19,698 bases of DNA from assembly GCA_003241485.1 (NCBI GenBank), contig QFQD01000067.1:1-19698 (forward strand), read 5' to 3'. This document shows, one piece after another, positions 14,755-19,698 of this stretch (its first letter is position 1; each line of letters opens with the position of its first letter). This DNA is from Ancylobacter novellus (GTDB taxonomy: Bacteria; Pseudomonadota; Alphaproteobacteria; Rhizobiales; Xanthobacteraceae). Both the position numbers and the translations under genes were made by a program. The notes beneath the pieces are model-generated. The model ran no database searches. It was not told where the DNA came from and saw only the letters and a list, made by a program, of their open reading frames with translations.

Positions 14755-15533
14755 GGCCGCCTGGAGCGCTCATCGGTCTTACGCTCGCGGTCTGCATGCT
14801 GGCATCTGCCCACGGCGCGCAGGCCAGCGATCTCGTCCTGTCGCTGTCCAAGTCCCGCATCACCATCGCCTCCAGCTTCACCGGCGACAATATCGTGCTG
14901 TTCGGCGTCATTGGTGCTGGCGCGCCAGCGGAGGGGACGCAGCCCTACGATGTGGTCGTCACCGTAAGAGGGCCGAACCAGAGCTTCGTCACCTGGCGCA
15001 AGGAACGCCGTTTCGGGCTGTGGATGAACGTGGACGGCCGCAGCTTCCTCGCCGCACCGTCCTATCTCGCCGTGCTCAGCAACCGCGACCCGGCGCTGAT
15101 GGCCGATGCCGACACGCTGCGGCAGGAACAGGCGGGCTTCGCCAACAACCGGCTGCTGCAGCGCGTCGGCTCGGACTATGCCGATGTGGTGCCGGAAGAT
15201 CCGTTCCGTCAGGCATTCCTGCGGGTGAAGCAGGCGCAGGGGCTTTATGTCGAGCGCCCCGCCGGCGTGGAATTCATCGCCCCCAACGTCTTCCGCGCCG
15301 TGGTACCGATTCCGGGAACCGCCCCCATCGGCACCTATGACGTGGTGGTGAAGGTGTTCCGCGAGCGTGCGCTGGCAAGCCGCGGCGCGCTCGGTCTCGA
15401 CGTCGCCAAGGTCGACTTCGAGCAAACCGTCGCCACCACCGCGCAGAACCAGCCCTGGCTCTATGGGCTCATCACCGCCCTGGGCGCGCTCGCCGTCGGC
15501 TTCATCGCCAACATCGCCTTCCGCCGCGACTGA
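14751..15533 (+). CDS. TIGR02186 family membrane-anchored periplasmic protein
   Basis: A 260-residue protein matching the conserved TIGR02186 family, which regularly sits next to TauE/SafE permeases. A signal peptide (cleaved near residue 25, ...GAQASDLV) is followed by a beta-rich periplasmic domain. A single membrane helix lies near the C-terminus (WLYGLITALGALAVGFIANI) with a short basic tail. The ATGA overlap with the permease stop at 14751-14754 implies coupled translation. The conserved pairing suggests an accessory subunit or periplasmic partner of the permease (inference); no enzyme motif is seen. Confidence 0.88.
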   Translation: MRPPGALIGLTLAVCMLASAHGAQASDLVLSLSKSRITIASSFTGDNIVLFGVIGAGAPAEGTQPYDVVVTVRGPNQSFVTWRKERRFGLWMNVDGRSFLAAPSYLAVLSNRDPALMADADTLRQEQAGFANNRLLQRVGSDYADVVPEDPFRQAFLRVKQAQGLYVERPAGVEFIAPNVFRAVVPIPGTAPIGTYDVVVKVFRERALASRGALGLDVAKVDFEQTVATTAQNQPWLYGLITALGALAVGFIANIAFRRD

Positions 15534-15586
15534 ACGAAAATGCGTCGAGGGTGACGAAGGGGGATGACTTTGCCTCCGCGCTCGAT

Positions 15587-15609
15587 AATATAGGGGGGTA
15601 CCCTATATT
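15587..15609. promoter_or_regulatory. Perfect inverted repeat with G-tract: probable DmeR/RcnR operator
   Basis: AATATAGGG (15587-15595) and CCCTATATT (15601-15609) are perfect inverted repeats around GGGTA. The run of six G (15593-15598) inside AT-rich flanks is the hallmark of RcnR/CsoR-type operators. It ends 10 bp before the repressor ATG, so binding would block transcription of the repressor and the efflux pump until nickel or cobalt binds. Confidence 0.8.
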
Positions 15610-15619
15610 CGAGTGGATC

Positions 15620-15898
15620 ATGTCGCATACGATCAAGGAAAAGTCCCGCCTGCTCGCCCGCGTCCGCCGCATTCGCGGGCAGGTCGAGGCTGTGGAGCGG
15701 GCGCTGGAGGCGGAGCTCGGCTGCGCCGACGTGCTGCAGCTCGTCGCCTCGGTGCGCGGCGCGATGAACGGCCTCACCATCGAACTGATCGAGGACCACA
15801 TGCGCCACCACGTCGTCGATCCCGCGACCGAGACCGACAAGGAGCGGGCGCGCGGCGCGGCCGAACTCGTCGACGTCATTCGCACCTATCTCAAATAA
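15620..15898 (+). CDS. dmeR: RcnR/CsoR-family Ni/Co-responsive repressor (DmeR)
   Basis: A 92-residue all-helical repressor of the CsoR/RcnR/FrmR family. The ligand positions are His3 (SHT), Cys35 (ELGCADVL), His60 and His64 (EDHMRHH). This His-Cys-His-His pattern is that of RcnR, the nickel/cobalt sensor, not the Cys-His-Cys of copper CsoR or the formaldehyde sensor FrmR, which lacks His3. The start ATG 15620 gives the family N-terminus MSHTIKEKSRLL; a GTG at 15551 would run through the operator and is rejected. The gene lies 17 bp upstream of dmeF, matching the known dmeRF operon of rhizobia. It should repress its own operon by binding the inverted repeat upstream and release it on metal binding. 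Confidence 0.9.
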   Translation: MSHTIKEKSRLLARVRRIRGQVEAVERALEAELGCADVLQLVASVRGAMNGLTIELIEDHMRHHVVDPATETDKERARGAAELVDVIRTYLK

Positions 15899-15915
15899 GC
15901 CCGGAGCCAGTGGCC

Positions 15916-17007
15916 ATGCATGCACGCACACCGTCCGCCCTTGTGCCCGCCGGGCATCTCTCCGACGTCCACACGCACAGCTTTCTCGGCGACAGCCACA
16001 AGCGGCATGAGCGCCGCACCTGGATCGTCATCGCCATCACCGCCAGCGTGATGGTGCTGGAGATCGTCGCCGGCTCGATGTTCGGCTCCATGGCTCTGCT
16101 GGCCGATGGCTGGCACATGTCGACCCATGCCGCCGCCATGCTGATTACCGCGCTGGCCTATCGCTACGCTGCCAGCCACGCCGGCGACACGCGCTTCAGT
16201 TTCGGCACCGGCAAGGTGGGCGACCTCGCCGCCTTCGCCAGCGCAGTGGTGCTCGCCATCGTGGCCATACTCATCGGCTGGGAAAGCGCGCTGCGGCTTA
16301 CCGCGCCGGTGAATATCGACTTCCACGAGGCCATCGCCGTCGCGGTCTTCGGTCTCGCGGTCAATCTGGTCTGCGCCTGGCTGCTGCGCGACGACCATGA
16401 GCATCTCGGCCATGGGCACAGCCACGGTCATGGTCATGGTCATGGCCACCCGCATGCGGCCCACGCCCATGACGACCACCATGACCATGATGAACATGAC
16501 CATGCTCACCCGCATGAGGATGGACACGCCCACCCGCACGCCGCGCGCAGCGTGGACACGCAGGTGAAGGCCTCGACGCGCGACAATAATCTTCGCGCCG
16601 CCTATCTCCATGTGCTGACCGACGCGCTGACCTCGGTCTTCGCCATCCTCGCGCTGGTTGGCGGCAGCCTCTATGGCTTCCTGTGGCTCGATCCGGTCAT
16701 CGGCATTGTCGGCGCCGTGGTCGTGGCACGCTGGTCCTTCGGCCTGCTGCGCGACACCGCCCGCGTGCTGCTCGACTTCACCCCGCGCCGTGGCCTGCCG
16801 CAGGCCATCCGCGCGACGCTGGAGGAGAACGGCGCCAAGGTGACGGACCTGCATGTGTGGCAGGTCGGCCCCGGCCACCACGCCGCCGTCGTCGCCCTGC
16901 GCGCCGCCGACCCGCAGTCACCCGACGTCTACAAGCACCAGCTCGAACACATTCACGGCCTGTCGCACATCACCGTGGAAGTGAACGCACTGCCGCGCGC
17001 GGCCTGA
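15916..17007 (+). CDS. dmeF: Cation diffusion facilitator DmeF (Co/Ni efflux)
   Basis: A 363-residue inner-membrane CDF-family metal/proton antiporter, DmeF branch. N-terminal HSFLGDSHKRHERRTW and LLADGWHMSTHAA (metal site around Asp64, His67, His71) are typical. A second site, AYLHVLTDALTS, lies after the loop. Between the membrane helices, residues 161-208 hold 22 histidines in 48 residues (HGHGHGHGHPH and similar), a cytoplasmic metal-binding loop. The C-terminal domain (VTDLHVWQVGPGHHA) is the usual ferredoxin-like fold. Start ATG 15916 has GGAG at 15903-15906. Cobalt and nickel are the inferred substrates, from DmeR and rhizobial homologues; zinc is possible. The stop is 3 bp from the opposing amidase stop. 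Confidence 0.94.
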   Translation: MHARTPSALVPAGHLSDVHTHSFLGDSHKRHERRTWIVIAITASVMVLEIVAGSMFGSMALLADGWHMSTHAAAMLITALAYRYAASHAGDTRFSFGTGKVGDLAAFASAVVLAIVAILIGWESALRLTAPVNIDFHEAIAVAVFGLAVNLVCAWLLRDDHEHLGHGHSHGHGHGHGHPHAAHAHDDHHDHDEHDHAHPHEDGHAHPHAARSVDTQVKASTRDNNLRAAYLHVLTDALTSVFAILALVGGSLYGFLWLDPVIGIVGAVVVARWSFGLLRDTARVLLDFTPRRGLPQAIRATLEENGAKVTDLHVWQVGPGHHAAVVALRAADPQSPDVYKHQLEHIHGLSHITVEVNALPRAA

Positions 17008-17010
17008 CGC

Positions 17011-18435
17011 CTAAAGAACGGGCTCGGGCGCGACGGCGATACCGGCGCGCTCAAGCACCCGCGCCGCCTTGAGCGCCGCGTCCTCCCGCCAGGGCGCGGC
17101 GATCAGCTGAACGGCAATGGGCAGACGCTCGCCGGTGTCGATCGGCGCCGCCGCCACCGGCAGCCCGATGAAGGAGATCGGCTGGGTGTAGATGCCGATA
17201 TTGGGCCGCACCAGCATTTCGCGCCCGTCCAGCACGAAAGTGGCCTGTCCGCTCTTGGGCGCCGGCACCGGCGTCGCCGGGGCGATCAGCACGTCCCACT
17301 TCGCGAACAGCGCCAGCGCCTGCTCATGGAACCAGCGGCGGAAAATCTGTGCCCGCTGGATCCACGCGCCGGGCAACACCGCGCCGGCCAGCAGGCGTTC
17401 GCGCACCGCCGGGTCGAAATCCCCGCCGCGCGTGCGCAACCGGTCGAGATGCAACCCGGCCCCTTCCGCCATGGTGATGATGTAGGCCGCCGCTCGCGCG
17501 CGGGCGACCTCGGGCAGTTCGACCGTGGTGGTAGCCGCAAGCACCGCCGCCGCGCGCGCTACCGCCGCATAGGCCTGCGGCGTGCCGGACTGCGCGAACC
17601 AGCCGCCCAGCACGGCCACGCGCAGCGCGCCCGGCTTGTCCAGTTCCGGCAGCGTCAGCGCGGCCGGCTTGTCGGCCAGCGACGGATCATCGCGATCCGG
17701 CCCCAGCAGCGCGTCATAGGCGGCGGCGAGATCGCCGACATGGCGGGCGAAGGGCCCGAGATGATCGAAGCTGGCGACAAAGGGAAAGCTGCGCGCCCGG
17801 GACAGCCGCCCATAGGTCGGCTTCAGCCCGAAGATGCCGCAGAAGGACGAAGGCACGCGGATCGAGCCATTGGTGTCGGAACCGAGCGACAGCGGCACCA
17901 GCTTGCCGCCCACCGCCGCGCCGGATCCGCCGGACGAACCACCCGCCATGTGATTCGGGTCGTGCGGATTGCGCGAATTGCCGTCATGCGCGTTCTCACC
18001 GGTGAAGTCATAGGCATATTCGCCCATGTTCAACCCGCCCAGACACACCGCTCCCGCCGCCGTCAGCCGCTCCACCAGCGTCGCGTCGCGCGCGGCCGGC
18101 GGGCGGTCGCGGTTGATCTTGGAACCCGCACGCGTCGGCAGGCCCTTCAGGTCAAACAGGTTCTTCACCGCGAAGGGAACGCCGGCGAGCGGGCCCAGCG
18201 CCTCGCCCGCGGCACGGCGCGCATCGAGCGAATCAGCCTCCGCACGCGCCCGCGCGGCGGTCACATCGGTGAACGCCGTCAGCACGGGATCTACCGTCGC
18301 GATGCGCGCGAGCGCGGCCTCGGTGACGGCGCGCGCGCTCACCTGCCCGCTGCGCACAGCGGCCGCGAGCGCCAGAGCGGGGCCCGCAATGAGGCGGGCC
18401 GCCTCGTTTTCCCCAGATGGAACAGGTGCGCTCAT
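17011..18435 (-). CDS. atzE: AtzE-family amidase (amidase signature enzyme)
   Basis: A 474-residue amidase-signature hydrolase. The Ser-cisSer-Lys triad is clear: Lys91 in VPFAVKNLFD, Ser167 in AGGSSGGSGAA and nucleophile Ser191 in GSDTNGSIRVPSS, with the standard 24-residue spacing. The closest family is AtzE, which together with the small AtzG protein hydrolyses 1-carboxybiuret in cyanuric acid breakdown; the HpxXY pair of oxalurate/purine metabolism is related. The substrate here is therefore uncertain (carboxylated ureas or similar amides). It starts at ATG 18435, overlapping the AtzG-like stop by 4 bp (ATGA), so the two are made together. No other atz, hpx, urease or allophanate gene lies nearby. 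Confidence 0.9.
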   Translation of the reverse strand: MSAPVPSGENEAARLIAGPALALAAAVRSGQVSARAVTEAALARIATVDPVLTAFTDVTAARARAEADSLDARRAAGEALGPLAGVPFAVKNLFDLKGLPTRAGSKINRDRPPAARDATLVERLTAAGAVCLGGLNMGEYAYDFTGENAHDGNSRNPHDPNHMAGGSSGGSGAAVGGKLVPLSLGSDTNGSIRVPSSFCGIFGLKPTYGRLSRARSFPFVASFDHLGPFARHVGDLAAAYDALLGPDRDDPSLADKPAALTLPELDKPGALRVAVLGGWFAQSGTPQAYAAVARAAAVLAATTTVELPEVARARAAAYIITMAEGAGLHLDRLRTRGGDFDPAVRERLLAGAVLPGAWIQRAQIFRRWFHEQALALFAKWDVLIAPATPVPAPKSGQATFVLDGREMLVRPNIGIYTQPISFIGLPVAAAPIDTGERLPIAVQLIAAPWREDAALKAARVLERAGIAVAPEPVL

Positions 18436-18638
18436 GGAACGAAGACCGCGGCAGGCTCGGCCTCGTCCCGCAGCGGAAAACCGTTGACGAGATCGGCCAT
18501 GGCGAGCGCCGCCTGCAGATGCATCAGCACACGCGGGCGCAGCTCAAGCTCCAGCGGAAGCCCCTGCAGCGCCAGCCCCGCATCGAGCAGGCCCGCGAGT
18601 GCCTGCGCCCGCGCGCCCTCTTCATCCAGTTCGCTCAT
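18432..18638 (-). CDS. atzG: AtzG-like small subunit (DUF4089)
   Basis: A 68-residue helical protein of the DUF4089/AtzG type (AtzG and HpxX), starting MSELDEEGARAQALAG and ending NGFPLRDEAEPAAVFVP. In the cyanuric acid pathway AtzG forms a complex with AtzE, and is needed for its stability and activity. The ATG at 18638 is preferred over an upstream in-frame ATG at 18695 because family sequence starts there and GGGAGAT sits just upstream. The 4-bp ATGA overlap with the amidase gene supports equal amounts of both subunits. A 14-bp palindrome lies 20 bp upstream of the start. Confidence 0.85.
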   Translation of the reverse strand: MSELDEEGARAQALAGLLDAGLALQGLPLELELRPRVLMHLQAALAMADLVNGFPLRDEAEPAAVFVP

Positions 18639-18658
18639 GCCATCTCCCACCTGGGCCG

Positions 18659-18672
18659 CCGCTCCGGAGCGG
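18659..18672. promoter_or_regulatory. 14-bp palindrome upstream of the AtzG-AtzE pair
   Basis: CCGCTCCGGAGCGG is perfect and 20 bp upstream of the atzG start on the minus strand. It could be an operator. Short GC palindromes arise by chance in this composition, and no regulator gene is adjacent. Confidence 0.3.
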
Positions 18673-18801
18673 ACCATTTGCCCCCATCGCCGCATACAGA
18701 AACCATGCCACGCAGGGGCGCGGGCGACGTCAGAGGCGGACGGGAAGAAGGCGCGGGAAGAAAGGTTGTCCCCCGCTCTTGCAGAACTCGCACGGGTGGT
18801 C

Positions 18802-18830
18802 TTGCCAAGCGCATGCCGCGCAATTAGGTT
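18802..18830 (+). promoter_or_regulatory. Candidate tRNA-His promoter
   Basis: TTGCCA (18802-18807), 17-nt spacer, TAGGTT (18825-18830). Transcription would start near 18837, about 11 nt before the mature tRNA 5' end, which suits RNase P processing. Confidence 0.5.
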
Positions 18831-18847
18831 CCGCGCCGTTCTGGCAC

Positions 18848-18924
18848 GCAGCTGTAGCTCAGTTGGTTAGAGCGCCGGTCTGTGGAACCGGAGGTCGGTG
18901 GTTCGAGCCCACCCAGCTGTACCA
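18848..18924 (+). tRNA. tRNA-His (anticodon GTG), A73, no encoded G-1
   Basis: All arms fold: acceptor GCAGCTG/CAGCTGT (18848-18854 with 18914-18920, one G-U at 1:72), D stem GCTC/GAGC, anticodon stem CCGGT/ACCGG, loop CTGTGGA with GTG at 18882-18884, T stem GGTGG/CCACC with TTCGAGC. CCA is encoded at 18922-18924. Unusually for histidine, the base before G1 is C and the discriminator is A73, not the G-1/C73 pair. A subset of Alphaproteobacteria is known to lack G-1 and to use a matching divergent HisRS. Confidence 0.97.
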
Positions 18925-18997
18925 GAATCTCTCCCCGCGAAATCACGGTGTGTCTGCCGGGCGTCCCCCGCGTGGGAGCCGCCCGCGACTGCGCGGC

Positions 18998-19652
18998 TTA
19001 CAGCAACAACAGGTCGGTGTGCGGCGAACGCTCCACGGATTCGCCGACCAGCAGCTCGTCGTAGAGGGCAACCAGACGATCGCTGTCGAGCGTGCACAGG
19101 CTGCCCTGCTTCAGGGACTGGCGCAGATCGACGATCTGACGTCCGCTGATCGCCTGTTGCAGCAGGCCGAAGCCGCCGGAGCGGTGCAGCCCATACGGCC
19201 AGAACTCGGTAACGATCGGCACGCCGGAGGCCATCAGTTCGGGGGCGCCGGCCAGCACATGCCCGTCATGGCCCTGCGTATCGACCCAGACGAGGCCGAT
19301 ATCGTCGATGCCCACTTTCGCCTCCGCCAGCACGGTGCTGAGCCGCATGCGGCGGATACGGCGGGTCGACCAGTCGGCTTCCCCGTGAACCGACAGGCCA
19401 CTCTCCACCGCCCGCAGGCGGTGGTCGCCGAAATTGGACGGGGAAAGCTCCAGCTCCGCCTCGCCATCCTCTTCCGAAGCCGCGGCCAGGAAATTGGCGC
19501 AACGCTCGTCGACATCGTTGAGGATCTGGTTGACGCGCAGAATGCGGAAATTGTCGACATCCGCCTCGACGCACACCGCACGGGCGAATCCCGTCTTCAG
19601 AGCCTGTTGCAGAATCGGTGGCCTTGGCCATCGGGAGACCGTTCCGGCTCAT
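18998..19652 (-). pseudogene. FkbM-family methyltransferase remnant, 5' part disrupted
   Basis: The intact frame covers about 192 residues from a GTG at 19576 to a TAA at 18998 and matches the second half of FkbM methyltransferases (CVEADVDNFRILRVNQ, GLVWVDTQGHDGHVLAGAP, VTEFWPYG). Homology continues upstream of the GTG (LQQALKTGFARAV), but the frame hits a TGA at 19649-19651 with no other start, and the GTG has no ribosome site. The SAM-binding VDVGANIG motif is missing. An ATG at 19652, in a different frame and overlapping that TGA, looks like the original start, so an internal deletion with frame shift is likely. A sequencing error or a genuinely short protein are alternatives. The ancestral gene would have methylated a sugar or polyketide-like acceptor. 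Confidence 0.6.
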
Positions 19653-19664
19653 TGTCTTTCGGTT

Positions 19665-19681
19665 GACGCCCCAAGGGCGTC
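19665..19681. other. Short hairpin just upstream of the FkbM remnant
   Basis: GACGCCC (19665-19671), loop CAA, GGGCGTC (19675-19681), a perfect 7-bp stem. On the minus strand it lies 13 nt before the ATG at 19652. No T run follows on either strand, so its role is unclear. A minus-strand frame ending RGRNHDALGASTERQ at the TGA (19649-19651) passes through it and may be the tail of an upstream gene beyond the window. Confidence 0.4.
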
Positions 19682-19698
19682 GTGATTCCTTCCGCGAC

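Noticed and set aside
15551..15619. Longer start (GTG 15551) for the RcnR-type repressor
   Set aside because: It would translate through the inverted repeat and add 23 residues absent from the family; the ATG at 15620 gives the usual MSHTI start.
16395..16540. CATGGT/CATGAC repeats
   Set aside because: They encode the histidine-rich loop of DmeF and have the irregularity of coding repeats.
17326..18870. Plus-strand open frame of 514 codons opposite the amidase
   Set aside because: Arg/Ala/Gln-rich shadow composition, no motif, and the opposite strand encodes a complete amidase triad.
18848..19698. Integrated element at the tRNA-His gene
   Set aside because: No integrase and no duplicated tRNA 3' end are visible in the window; the broken FkbM gene alone is not enough.

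Overview
The window is GC-rich, densely coded chromosomal DNA from an alphaproteobacterium, most likely a Hyphomicrobiales member of Xanthobacteraceae type (inference). Pointers are the divergent ZntB/CorA, TauE-TIGR02186 and dmeRF gene forms, NADH-independent PQQ/cytochrome c oxidation, and a tRNA-His with A73 and no encoded G-1, a trait known from a subset of Alphaproteobacteria. I see no CRISPR array, insertion sequence, phage gene or rRNA.

Layout, left to right. (1) 1-3184: a membrane-anchored Pro/Glu-rich protein running off the left edge, a Fe-type superoxide dismutase, a small secreted four-cysteine protein and a ZntB/CorA-like metal channel. (2) 3366-5229: a Gly/Tyr-rich secreted protein, then folP-folK on the minus strand, overlapping and lacking folB between them. 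(3) 5392-9286: a plus-strand run of a HerA-like ATPase (DUF853), an M20 dipeptidase and a class IV branched-chain aminotransferase, ending in a strong hairpin shared with convergent csbD. (4) 9689-11806: MeaB/ArgK GTPase, a single-domain response regulator and a pyroglutamyl-peptidase-like protein. (5) 11784-13492: minus-strand PQQ sugar/sorbosone dehydrogenase-like protein followed by its probable electron acceptor, a small cytochrome c. (6) 13493-13827: an AT-rich divergent intergenic region. (7) 13828-17007: TauE/SafE permease coupled to a TIGR02186 protein, then a nickel/cobalt module: an RcnR-type repressor (DmeR) with a perfect operator-like inverted repeat just upstream, and the DmeF efflux pump with a 22-histidine loop. 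(8) 17011-18638: an AtzG-AtzE type amidase pair. (9) 18848-19698: tRNA-His, and a FkbM methyltransferase remnant that has lost its SAM-binding half.

Most of the window is housekeeping and metal/stress physiology. No wholly new system is evident. The parts most worth a second look are the dmeRF operator, the orphan AtzG-AtzE pair, the broken FkbM gene, the AT-rich divergent region, and the folK ribosome binding site that can be masked by a hairpin inside folP.
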